A DNA stretch of 64,000 nucleotides from Garcia nutans (taxonomy: Eukaryota > Streptophyta > Magnoliopsida > Malpighiales > Euphorbiaceae). Below are positions 12,788 through 23,118 of this stretch, one piece after another (position 1 is the first letter of the stretch; each line of letters begins with the position of its first letter). Where the stretch lies: positions 27,547,001-27,611,000 of the forward strand of contig CANTUV010000037.1 in assembly GCA_947685225.1 (NCBI GenBank), written 5' to 3'. Below the pieces are notes generated by a model. It was not told the origin of the DNA and did no database searches. It saw only the letters and a list, made by a program, of their open reading frames with translations. The position numbers and the translations under genes are program-made.

Positions 12788-13348
12788 TCACTTTTTTACA
12801 CCTCCACATCTATTTTGATCATTCTAAATTTGAAATTTCATCAAAATCTTCTCTTGATCCTTATCGCAGTCGCTCAATATCCCTGAGAGATTATAGACCT
12901 CTCTGTGTCTCTCGAACACCAAAAATCACTTTTGTGTGAATGCACAATTCCATTGTGCAGTCGCTCAAAATAAAAAAAAATTCAAATTTCTCGACTGTTA
13001 TACACCTTGTTCGATTGTGCGAGCGCTCCCTGCATGTAGTGGTCACAAGACAAGTCTTGCGGTTGCATATGAGGTATAATAGTCAAATTTTTTTAAATGT
13101 TACAACTTGCATAATTCTAACCATTTTTCCCCTAACTATCATAAACAACTATTTTTTTCAATTTTGTCTATAAAATACCTTCATTTTTCTATAAAATACA
13201 TATTGCAAGCACTTATACACCTCTCTAAACATTCTCTCAAAGTTTTGAAAAACAAGAAGATAGTTGTGAAAGTTGCAAGCTTCATTAACATTCTCTCTTC
13301 TACATTTATACCTCTCTTCTACATTACTATTTTATTTTTATGCTTAAC
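12788..13348 (+). other. Copia G2 spacer between RNase H and ORF2
   Basis: Non-coding sequence mirrored at about 9597-10145. It contains short palindromic GC-rich motifs such as TGTGCGAGCGCTCC near 13016 that resemble the LTR modules of this Copia family. Short ORFs here are not coding. Confidence 0.6.
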
Positions 13349-14836
13349 ATGGCACCCAAGCCTAAGACCTCTAAGAAGAAAGGTTTAGCCATTGAAAAAG
13401 GGAAAGGGGTAGTAATTAGTGAATCTCCAACTCAACCTAAACACTTTACCCGAAAGAGTGTCCAACCCTATAAAACCTAAACACAAAACTGAAGAAGAGA
13501 AAACCAAATATTGCATACTTGAAAAGAAAATCATTGAGCCTACCAAAATGCCTACTAAAGGTATGCTCATAACCCTTAACATCCAGAGTAAGCTCTATAG
13601 GTATCTTGATAAAATAAGGAGGAGACATTTTGCCTTTCCTATTGAATTAGGATTCCTTAGTCTCTTAATAGAATTCTTAATGTCCCTTAAAGTTGAAAAG
13701 AACCATAATGCTCCTAGAGGATTATGTAAAGTATATTTTAGGCTATTTGATCAAGAGTTTACCCTTTTTTTAGAAGAATTTACTGAAGATTGGGGCATCT
13801 AAACTCATGCACAATGTGACTTATTTTTCTTATATGCTTTATAACATAACGAACCCATCCAAACCGCCCGATTCCTCATTCACACTTTTCCTTACCATAG
13901 GAAGTATAGCTGGGCATTTAGGATTTCTAGCCCCTGAAAACTTAGCAACCCTAAGTGATCCTCTTGACCCCGCCACAAATTCCATCAACCTTGATCACCT
14001 TGAACATGCTAGGTGCATCCAAAAGGTTGATGATCATTATGAGTACACCTTTGGGAGCAAAGATGTGATTTAAAAAGAGAGAAAAAGACTTATGTACCAC
14101 ATCACACAAGAAGAAAGAGGAGAACATATCACTATTAAAGTTGATCACCCTCCCAAACCAGCCAAAACTACAAAAGAAAAGGGTGAATCCTCAAAAACCT
14201 TACAGCTCCTTCTCAAAGCTATCCACTCTCTCCAAAAATAATTCACTCACTTCAAGAAGGATGTGACTTAAAAGATCACTAAATTCAATAAGAAGATTGA
14301 TCTCTTGTCGTATGTTCATCATGACATCTGTGAGATGCTAGAAAAATTTGATCTTTCACAATGTGAGCTTAGTGAATGGGATGTGAGTGTACACATTGAG
14401 AGTCCCTATGAAGAATCTTCTGGATCTTCATATGCCAACTCTCCTACTCCATCCTTTGAAGAATATGAAGGACCTAATGAAAGCAGTCCTCCTTGTTTTA
14501 TTAATTTTTGTCATAGATTTGTATCTTATTTATTATGATGATTATTGTTTTCTTTAGGTATTTTGGAAGTTTTAATATGTTTATTTAGTGTTTTCATTAA
14601 TTTTGGTAGTTTTAATTTATTTAAGTGTTTATGTTATTTTTGTCCTAGTTTTTAGTGTGTGTTTGTGTGTTGTTAGTTAATGTTTATTTGATTTTTGTTT
14701 AAAGTGTGTTTCAAGTGTTTGTGTTAGGTTAATATGCAAGGAACCATATTAAGGGCAAAACCAAGGACCAACAGAGGAAGGAAAGACCAAGGAAAAAAGA
14801 GGAAGAAAACAATGGACATTAGCTGACACATGCAGA

Positions 14837-15119
14837 GGACACGGCCAAGCTTGTGGCCGTGTCCCATACCAAGCTAAGGAGGAAGCCAACAGATCAGTAG
14901 TTGACACACTCAAGGGACACGGCCAAGCTTGTGGCCGTGTCCCTCCAAACATGTCAAACACGGCCAAGCCAAACTTGGCTTGGCCGTGTCACCTCCTTGA
15001 AAAGAAAAAAAAAGAAAGAAAGAGAAGAAAAGAGCCAGTGAGGGACACGGCCAACTGGCTTGGCCGTGTCCCATGGAAATCAAGAGACATAGCCAAGCCA
15101 ACCTTGGCTTGGCCGTGTC
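14837..15119 (+). repeat. Five GC-rich palindromic modules in A 5' LTR
   Basis: Five imperfect palindromes of the type GACACGGCCAAG...CTTGGCCGTGTC lie at about 14837-14864, 14914-14943, 14958-14989, 15042-15072 and 15085-15119. They are separated by purine-rich linkers and end about 12 bases before the TATA box. Module spacers differ while the outer halves GACACGGCC/GGCCGTGTC are kept. Confidence 0.9.
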
Positions 15120-15130
15120 ACCCTTAATCT

Positions 15131-15139
15131 CTATAAAAT
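15131..15139 (+). promoter_or_regulatory. TATA box of A 5' LTR
   Basis: CTATAAAAT just downstream of the palindromic modules; the same sequence is in the 3' LTR at 19838-19846. Confidence 0.6.
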
Positions 15140-16344
15140 CGTCTGCGCGAAAGAAAAAAAAAAGAGGAGACGGCTAGGGTTTGAGTTAGAGAAAAGAAAA
15201 GAGAAGGAGAGGGCAAACATATTTTGGGATGAGGAGAGAGTGACACTCTCCTTGTCCCTCATCTTCATCCTCCATCTTCATCTTCTTCATCTTCCATTGA
15301 TAAGATCTTTGAGGTTCTTTGGGATAAGTTGGGTTAACAAACTCTTGAAGGTTGAAGAAGCTTCATTGAAAGGATTGGTGACTTGAGAAAGCTCCTTTCT
15401 ATCTTCCAAAGGCACAATCAATTGAAGGGTTGGTGACTTGAGAAAGCTCCATTTCATATTGCAAAAGGGAAATCAACCATTGAAGAGGGCTTGAATTCTT
15501 CATCAAACATCAAAGTGGAGCTAGGAGGAAGACTAGTAATCCTACTCTTAGCATCTTCACAAGGGGTTTTTCTATTCTCTCTTTTAATTCATTCCAATAT
15601 TGTTTTTACTGTATTAAGAGAATTGATATTGCAATGAACAATTTGTATTTGATTTATATTGAGTTGAATGAATGTTTTAAATTGATGATGTTGAGCTAAA
15701 AACCCATGTTTAGGGTTTGTAGTATATTTGATTGAATGCTTTGATTTGATATTTCCATTGATGAACTTTGTTGTTGGTTGATTGCATTGGATTGTATGCT
15801 AGGTTAATAGATTAGCTACCTATTGATCTCTAGATATTGAATGAAGGACCGAGAGGTGAAATTTGATATCGAAATTATGCAATCGACTACCCTATGAATG
15901 AATTAGAAATATAAGTTCTAGGGTTTCATTAATTTGCAAATGTAAAATAATTGGTTATTGCTATTTCATGAATGTGAGAACTAATGAATTGGTAATTGAC
16001 TAATTAACCTTAAGGAACAAATTAATTTAGAAGTTATGTTAATGGTTCATTGAGAATTGAGCTTTGATTGAATGGACCTATAACCCTAAGCATATTCCCA
16101 AGAATCGATTTGATCTTGTACAACCTTCACACACATCAACCCTACGCACGTTAATCTTAGGTTTAAATTGTTCTTTTACAATTCCAAACAATAAACTCTC
16201 TCTTTTAAATTACTTGTTAATCAAGCTATTACGAACCACACCTTCTTGGGGAAACGAACTTGGGGCGATCACCTTTGTTACAGCTATCTCGTATACTTGC
16301 GAGTGACGCTTATAGTAGTACTTAATTCGAGCGCAACAAGTTTT

Positions 16345-16362
16345 TGGCGCCGTTGCCGGGGA
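16345..16362 (+). promoter_or_regulatory. PBS for tRNA-Asp, element A
   Basis: TGGCGCCGTTGCCGGGGA follows the 5' LTR after a short AGTTTT spacer and matches the complement of the plant tRNA-Asp 3' end, the usual primer of Athila/Tat elements. Confidence 0.9.
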
Positions 16363-16485
16363 AGGCAGTTTAAGTAGTGATAGTTTGATTTTTCTTTATT
16401 TAATTGTTTGTTTGTTTTGTTTACTTGTCTTTTAATTTAATTATTTGTTTATTTTTCTTTAAGTTGTTAAGTGCCTTTTGTAAAG

Positions 16486-17913
16486 ATGCAGTTTTCAAGG
16501 CACAGGGGAGTTAATGATCGGAATGATGATTCTGAAATGGCATGGCAATTAGCAGAATTGACAAATCAACTTAAGGTGCTAAATGCAAGAGGAAGAGCAC
16601 CTATGCCACACCAAGAGATATGTTCAGCAAGTGGCAATGTAGGCCATAGTGCAAATACGTGTTCAATGGGTTTTGGACGATACCAAGAATGGAAAGAGGA
16701 AGAATATGACTATCAAAGTTTCCAGCAAATGGGTAGAAATGACCAATATTCTAATCCTTATAACCCAAGCTGGGGAAGCCAACCAAATTTTTCTTGGGAA
16801 AATCAGCAGCACATTCCACCTCCAAATTTTTTTCAACCTTACCAAAGAGACTTTTACTCTCAAGAGCAATATTCAAATCCAAATTACCTTAAGACACCTA
16901 CACTTGAAGATAGTTTGAATGCCTTCATTCGAATTAGCGCGCAAAATCAAGATAAACTTAAGGAACCCACTTTGGAAGATAGTTTGAATGCCTTCATTCG
17001 AATTAGCGCGCAAAATCAAGATAAACTTAAGGAACCCACTTTGGAAGATAGTTTGAATGCCTTCATTCAAATTAGTGCACAAAATCAGGATCAATGCAAG
17101 AAATCCACAGTAGAAGATGATTTGAATGCTTACATTCAAATTAGCACACAAAATCAGGAAGGGATCAATGAGAGGATTGATTCTTTGGAGGAATCATTGA
17201 AGAGGGTGGAAATTCAAGTTAGGCAACTGGCACATCAACTCCAAGCACACCAAGAAGAGGAATTTCCTAGCCAATTGGAGCAAGTTAAGGTAATCACAAA
17301 TTTGAGGAGTGAACAGGTAATATATAACAAATTTTGTGATTCTTTGAATGCAGACACTAATCAAGAAGATAATGGCGAGGAGATACAAACCAACATTGAG
17401 GAGTTGAGCCAATCAAACGAGAAGGAGAATTTGGAGGCATTAACCTTACCAAAGTTGCATGAATTTTCCAATCCTGATAGGCCTCCAAATCCATTTCCAT
17501 GTAGCTTGAAGGATGAGGAGCAAGATGCTGAGGTTGATGAGATGGGACTTGACATTGTTAAAGTGGATGAAGAAGTGATTCAACCAAACTTGGTTGAACT
17601 TAAAGAGTCCCCAAAAGTCATCTCTACTACTCTTGGTGGTAAGGAAGAGCAGAAATCTGATATGCCTAGGTTGCACAAAGACAAAGATTATTACCACGTT
17701 CCTATAGCACTGGAGGATCACCCTGAGGTGACCTTCACATGTCCCTTTGAGACATGTTCTCTTCCAAGAATACTATTTAGGGGTTGCCATACATCGGGTA
17801 CATTTCAAAGTTACATTTTGTTCATCCTCTCAGTCATGGGCTCCAATTGCATTATGGGTGGAAGGAGCCCTACACATCGTATATGGGAACGATGGAAATC
17901 ATGTTTCATCTAA
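16486..17913 (+). CDS. Gag-like protein fused to RT relic, element A
   Basis: ATG at 16486 begins MQFSRHRGVNDRND; a GTG-led extension to 16471 is less likely. The protein has about 475 codons. Residues 1-130 resemble the C-terminal part of Athila-type Gag, including NPYNPSWGSQPNFSW. The CCHC knuckle is damaged (CSASGNVGHSANTC: the second Cys is Ser; element B keeps CAACGNAGHSVNTC). Next come four 23-residue repeats with core LEDSLNAFI, a coiled-coil-like stretch (RIDSLEESLKRVEIQVRQL) and an acidic region. The segment VPIALED...FTCPFET...GTFQSYILFI is a decayed stretch of Athila RT, so the ORF bridges a large deletion. The N-terminal capsid part is also missing. Packaging competence is doubtful but the frame is open throughout. 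Confidence 0.75.
   Translation: MQFSRHRGVNDRNDDSEMAWQLAELTNQLKVLNARGRAPMPHQEICSASGNVGHSANTCSMGFGRYQEWKEEEYDYQSFQQMGRNDQYSNPYNPSWGSQPNFSWENQQHIPPPNFFQPYQRDFYSQEQYSNPNYLKTPTLEDSLNAFIRISAQNQDKLKEPTLEDSLNAFIRISAQNQDKLKEPTLEDSLNAFIQISAQNQDQCKKSTVEDDLNAYIQISTQNQEGINERIDSLEESLKRVEIQVRQLAHQLQAHQEEEFPSQLEQVKVITNLRSEQVIYNKFCDSLNADTNQEDNGEEIQTNIEELSQSNEKENLEALTLPKLHEFSNPDRPPNPFPCSLKDEEQDAEVDEMGLDIVKVDEEVIQPNLVELKESPKVISTTLGGKEEQKSDMPRLHKDKDYYHVPIALEDHPEVTFTCPFETCSLPRILFRGCHTSGTFQSYILFILSVMGSNCIMGGRSPTHRIWERWKSCFI
16897..17172 (+). repeat. 69-bp in-frame tandem repeat in A gag
   Basis: Four units start at about 16897, 16966, 17035 and 17104. Units 1 and 2 are almost identical (recent duplication) and unit 4 is the most diverged. 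Element B has three units at 39311-39510. Confidence 0.92.
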
Positions 17914-19201
17914 ACCCCCTCTGTAGTATGCATGCTCACATTGAGGACAATGTGAATCTTTAAGTGTGGGGTACATTTTATGTTTTGTGTTTTTACTTTT
18001 AATTGCATTTTGTGTTTTTATGTTTTTACTTTTAACTTGTTTTGTTTAGGTTTTAGTTAATGTTTTTAATGTTTTTCTTTGAATAAATGAATTTTAGAAA
18101 GTTCAATTGTTATAAATTGTTGATAGATGACCTTTGAATTTTTGAAGCATGATTTGGAGAATTGAGTAGATTTGGTGCTTATTGTGAATTTTGTTGGTTT
18201 TTCCTTGCATTGCCATTAACCTTGTGAGGAATTGAGCCATCAACTTATTATTCTTTTTGTGGGTGAACATCATTGATTGATGAATTGCTAGAACTTGCTT
18301 TGACATGCATTTTAATACTACATAAAATTTTTAATTAGGCATCAAGATGATTAAGGCAATTAGGTGAACCCACTTTGGCTTAAAAAGACCAACCCTATTT
18401 TTAACTTTAGTTAGCCAATTTTGAGCTTATTTTATTTTTCCTTTTCTTTCTTTTTCACAACACCATTAGCTTAAACCTTGTTGTTTAACTCTTACCCTTT
18501 CATTAGGTCAAGAGCATTTTAAGAGCGTTTATGACCGAGTGTTGTATTGAATTAAGTGTGGGGTTAAATTTAGTAGGTTTAAGATTGCAAAGCAAAATAA
18601 AAAAAAATACATATATATATAATAATAAGAATAATTGTTGTTCTTGTTGAAAGGGTTGGAATGTATTATCACAAAATTTAATAAGTGAGTTCCCTTGAAA
18701 AACTCTTTAATGTCAAGGGGTAGATAAGAGGAAGGTGTTTTGGGATTGTTGGGTTATGTATATGATTAGTTACTTCATTCTCGAAGTGCTCTTGAACTTA
18801 ATGATTAAGCTTACATTTCCTAAATGTCATGCCTTTACCTTAGCCCCATTACAACCAAAAGAAAGACCTTTTGATTGATGCTTGATTGAAATTTGGTGGT
18901 GGAGATTTGATTGATAAGCAAGCCTATGGTAATAATCTTTCATTGATTGTTATTAGTGTAAACACCACCATGATCAAACACTTGTAAGAGTTGGTGAGGG
19001 AGCGACAACATAGGTTATGCATGGAAAGCCACTTAATTGCATGGGTGTCAATTTTGTTTGATTCGATATTGATTGTGGATTTAGGGATAAGGAAGTCTTG
19101 ATGCATATTTATAACTCTTGAACTTAACAAAATTCATCTGGTTAGTGTGTTTTGATTTTAGCCTTGCTTGGGGACAAGCAAGGAATTAAATGTGGGGTAG
19201 T
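17914..19201 (+). other. Non-coding 3' half of element A with three PPT-like motifs
   Basis: No ORF is credible here. The motif TAAGTGTGGGGT or a close variant occurs at 17961-17972, 18553-18564 and 19187-19198. The last adjoins the 3' LTR and is the functional PPT candidate. Athila-type elements commonly have such AAGTGTGGGG tracts after pol. Confidence 0.75.
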
Positions 19202-21044
19202 TGTTTTATTAATTTTTATCATAGATTTGTATCTTATTTATTATGATGATTATTGTTTTCTTTATGTATTTTGGTAGTTTTAATATGTTTATTTAGTGTT
19301 TTCATTAATTTTGGTAGTTTTAATTTATTTAAGTGTTTATGTTATTTTTGTCCTAGTTTTTAGTGTGTGTTTGTGTGTTGTTAGTTAATGTTTATTCAAT
19401 TCTTGTTTAAAGTGTGTTTCAAGTGTTTGTGTTAGGTTAATATGCAAGGAACCATATTAAGGGCAAAACCAAGGATCAAGAGAGGAAGGAAAGACCAAGG
19501 AACCAAGAGGAAGAAAACAATGGACAGTAGCTGACACATGCAGATGACACGGCCAAGCTTGTGGCCATGTCCCATACCAAGCTAAGGAGGAAGCCAACAG
19601 ATCAGTAGCTGACACACTCAAGGGACACGGCCAAGCTTGTGGCCGTGTCCCTCCAAACATGTCAAACACGGCCAAGCCAACCTTGGCTTGGCCGTGTCAC
19701 CTCCTTGAAAAGAAAGAAAAGAAAGAAAGAGAAGAAAAGAGCCAGTGAGGGACACGACCAACTGGCTTGGCCGTGTCCCATGGAAATCAAGAGACACGGC
19801 CAAGCCAACCTTGGCTTGGCCGTGTCACCCTTAATCTCTATAAAATCGTCTACGCGAAAGAAAAAAAAAGAGGAGACGGCTAGGGTTTGAGTTAGAGAAA
19901 AGAAAAGAGAAGGAGAGGGCAAACATATTTTGGGATGAGGAGAGAGTGACACTCTCCTTGTCCCTCATCTTCATCCTCCATCTTCACCATCTTCATCTTC
20001 CATTGATAAGATCTTTGAGGTTCTTTGGGATAAGTTGGGTTAACAAGCTCTTGAAGGTTGAAGAAGCTTCATTGAAAGGATTGGTGACTTGAGAAAGCTC
20101 CTTTCTATCTTCCAAAGGCACAATCAATTGAAGGGTTGGTGACTTGAGAAAGCTCCATTTCATATTGCAAAAGGGAAATCAACCATTGAAGAGGGCTTGA
20201 GTTCTTCATCAAATATCAAAGTGGAGCTAGGAGGAAGACTAGTAATCCTACTCTTGGCATCTTCACAAGGGGTTTTTCTATTCTCTCTTTTAATTCATTC
20301 CAATATTGTTTTTGTTGTATTAAGAGAATTGATATTGCAATGAACAATTTGTGTTTGATTTATATTGAGTTGAATGAATGTTTTAAATTGATGATGTTGA
20401 GCTAAAAACCCATGTTTAGGGTTTGTAGTATATTTGATTGAATGCTTTGATTTGATATTTCCATTGATGTACTTTGTTGTTGGTTGATTGCATTGGATTG
20501 TATGCTAGGTTAATAGATTAGCTACCTATTGATCTCTAGATATTGAATGAAGGACCGAGAGGTGAAATTTGATATCGGAATTATGCAATCGACTACCCTA
20601 TGAATGAATTAGAAATATAAGTTCTAGGGTTTCATTAATTTGCAAATGTAAAATAATTGGTTATTGCTATTTCATGAATGTGAGAACTAATGAATTGGTA
20701 ATTGACTAATTAACCTTAAGGAACAAATTAATTTAGAAGTTATGTTAATGGTTCATTGAGAATTGAGCTTTGATTGAATGGACCTATAACCCTAGGCATA
20801 TTCCCAAGAATCGATTTGATCTTATAAAACCTTCACACACATCAACCCTACGCACGTTAATCTTAGGTTTAAATTGTTCTTTTACAATTCCAAACAATAA
20901 ACTCTCTCTTTTAAATTACTTGTTAATCAAGCAATTACAAATCACACCTTCATGGGGAAACGACCTTGGGGCGATCACCTTTTCTACAGCTACCTCGTAT
21001 ACTTGCGAGTGACGCCTGTAGTAGTACTTAATTCGAGCGCAACA
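19202..21044 (+). repeat. Element A 3' LTR
   Basis: 1843 bp, nearly identical to 14494-16338, with the palindromic modules at about 19544-19829 and TATA at 19838-19846. It ends GAGCGCAACA, followed by TSD CTCCT and the resumed Copia ORF2. Confidence 0.95.
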
Positions 21045-21088
21045 CTCCTCCTCCATCTAGGAAAGGAAAAGAGAATGTCTTGGATTAA

Positions 21089-21239
21089 CCTTTTTAGTTA
21101 CCTTAATTATGTCTTTTATTGTATTTTTATTTTTTACTTTGTATTGCAACTTTAAGGATTAATGAAATGATATTCATTTTCTTTGTGTATTTCTTTTATT
21201 GTAATGACATTTCTTTTTGCCTTTGTCAAAGGGGGAGAC
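21089..21239 (+). other. Copia G2 spacer, left of element C
   Basis: Non-coding; mirrored near 8040-8179. It ends with GGGGGAGAC, whose GAGAC is the target duplicated by element C. Confidence 0.7.
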
Positions 21240-21465
21240 TGTAATACCCCGATTTTGGTGTACATTGGAATAGTAGTTGTGAGAAGATATGTTGGTAAAA
21301 TATGTGAAGAAAATATTATAAGAGATAGATGTATATGAAGGATGATATGTATATATGGTATTTGAAAAATATGGGAAATATAAATACAATATATAAGAGA
21401 TATTCATATAACAACATATACATCACATATACATGATGTATATATTGGTGTAGGAAAAGTAATTT

Positions 21466-21515
<50 letters not shown>

Positions 21516-21689
21516 TACAAGAGAAAAAGAAGAAAAGGAAGTCAAAGGGAATGACAAGTGTGTGGTGGAGAATTTTTAAGGGATTTAATTATATTAATAT
21601 ATATATATATATATATAAGATAAGAGTGAAAAAGGAAGAAAAGATCTTCTTTCTTTCTTTCTTTCTTTCTTCTTCTTCTTCTTCTTCTT

Positions 21690-21730
<41 letters not shown>
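21466..21730 (+). repeat. Microsatellite cluster in C 5' LTR: (AAT)n, (TA)n, (CTTT)n, (GA)n
   Basis: Four simple repeats lie in about 265 bases. The (AAT)n run is much longer here than in the 3' LTR (about 27836-27850), showing slippage since insertion. The CT-rich part would form the start of the transcript leader. Confidence 0.9.
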
Positions 21731-21733
<3 letters not shown>

Positions 21734-22207
21734 TGATTTTGTTGGCATACACATCAAATTCTTAAGGGCTTTAAGAGAATTGAAGGTGGATATTGAAGAT
21801 TTGGCAAAGAATTCAAGTAAGTGTTCATTTCTTTGTATTGATTCGTATTGATTGAGTTTATATTTGATATGGTTAGTGTGTTAAGATGATGATAATGAAA
21901 GATTGAAGTATATATATATGTTGAATTGGTATTTAGATGATGATAATATGGTTATTTATGAGGATAATGATGGATTGTTGAAATTGTTTAGTAAGGGTTT
22001 AATTAAAATGAGTTGGGGAATTGAATAATTGATATATGGATTATGTATATAATGATTATTATTATGATATGTTGAAGTTATATAAGTGTTAAATTAATAG
22101 GTGATTTATGTGTATATAAACCAAGATGTTGATTAAGGGTGTTGTAGTATGGATTTTGAAGTGATTGTGTTTTCATGGATGAGAGTTCGGAATGTATAAT
22201 TTTTGCC

Positions 22208-22490
22208 TGACACGGCCATATCGTTGGGCCTGTCAACGGTATTGAGTTTGACGTTTGTGACACGACCATTAACACGGCCATATTACTGAGTGTGTCATAG
22301 CTACTGTGAGATAAAGTAATTGACATGGCCATGAACGCGCTCGTGTTGTTGGGCGTGTCAATGTTTCTGTGAGGCAGAATGAGTGACACGTCCAAGGACA
22401 CCCCTGTGTTACTGAGCGTGTCAAATTTTCTGTATTGTTGGTTTATGGCACGATCAGGAACACACCCGTGTTAGTGAGCGTGTCATGTGT
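22208..22490 (+). repeat. Palindromic GC-rich modules in C 5' LTR
   Basis: Repeated half-sites ACACGGCC/GACACG and GGGCGTGTC/GAGCGTGTC are arranged as about five imperfect inverted pairs in otherwise AT-rich DNA. Unlike in A, they lie several hundred bases downstream of the putative TATA, so they would probably be transcribed. The 3' LTR copy is at about 28505-28795. Confidence 0.8.
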
Positions 22491-23118
22491 AGAGTTTTCC
22501 CTAGTTAGTTATTATTCTTATTTTCTTATGTGTATTACTAAGTGAGTGTGTATAATCACCTTTGGATTAGGTTTTGAAGATTTGAGTTGCCCTAATCCAA
22601 GTGTTGAAGGATTCATGGAAGAGGAATTTGGAATTAGTGTGAGTTGCTCTTAGAGGTAAGTACAAATCCTATATGATATATATATTTGCATGACTATGGG
22701 ACTTAACACATTTGATTGGAAAATGTGTTAAGTTATCTATTATATTGTTTATGTGTGAAAAATGTGCTATGATTTGTATTATGTGTACTATGTGGAATGT
22801 ATGTTGAAGATTCTAAAAATATGAATAATGTAATTTGCTATGTATATCTCAATGATAAAATATGAAACTAATGTTAATGGATATAAAGGTGAAATATGAA
22901 ATATGAAAGATATAATAAGCATACAAAATGTATGTACAATGCAAATGGTTATGTATACCCTAATGATGAGATGTGAATGAGATGTGAAGCCAGTGTTGTT
23001 GGCTATAATGATGCAAATGAAATAATTGGGCATGGTTGCCTAGTTTGATTATGAGAAATGAAATGAGAAATGAGTTGTGAAAGAGATTGATAATGAGATA
23101 AATGAATTAATTGTGTGC

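Larger units (their letters stand above)
14494..16338 (+). repeat. Element A 5' LTR
   Basis: Starts TGTTTTATTAA and ends GAGCGCAACA. It contains five palindromic modules (14837-15119), a TATA box (15131-15139) and a purine-rich leader. Small ORFs in both strands over the modules are by-products of the palindromes. Confidence 0.95.
14494..21044 (+). mobile_element. Non-autonomous Athila/Tat-like element A
   Basis: A complete 6551-bp element with TSD CTCCT (14489-14493 and 21045-21049), inserted in Copia ORF2. The LTRs are 1845 and 1843 bp and nearly identical, which suggests a recent insertion. The PBS matches tRNA-Asp, as in Athila/Tat elements. The 2.86 kb interior encodes only a gag-like ORF fused to an RT relic; protease, most of RT, RNase H and integrase are absent. 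Element B has the same layout. A would therefore depend on proteins from another element. Confidence 0.93.
13349..21088 (+). pseudogene. Copia ORF2, G2 copy, split by element A
   Basis: ATG at 13349 opens MAPKPKTSKKKG. A frameshift near 13465 moves the reading into NPIKPKHKTEEEKTKYCILE, which continues to a stop near 13800. Later pieces are SKPPDSSFTLFLTIGS and, at the C-terminus, LSEWDVSVHIESPYEES. After NESSP (14493) element A is inserted, and the last codons SRKGKENVLD resume at 21050 and stop at 21088. Relative to G1 about 175 bp is deleted after the EEFTEDWG motif. The predicted protein is lysine-rich at the start and acidic, proline- and serine-rich at the end. The function is unknown. 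Confidence 0.65.

Noticed and set aside
17104..17172. CRISPR-like repeat array
   Set aside because: The repeats are in-frame 69-bp coding units without unique spacers, in a plant retrotransposon.
22788..23033. 81-codon minus-strand ORF identical at 29094-29339
   Set aside because: Identical because the two LTRs of C are identical here; no protein similarity.
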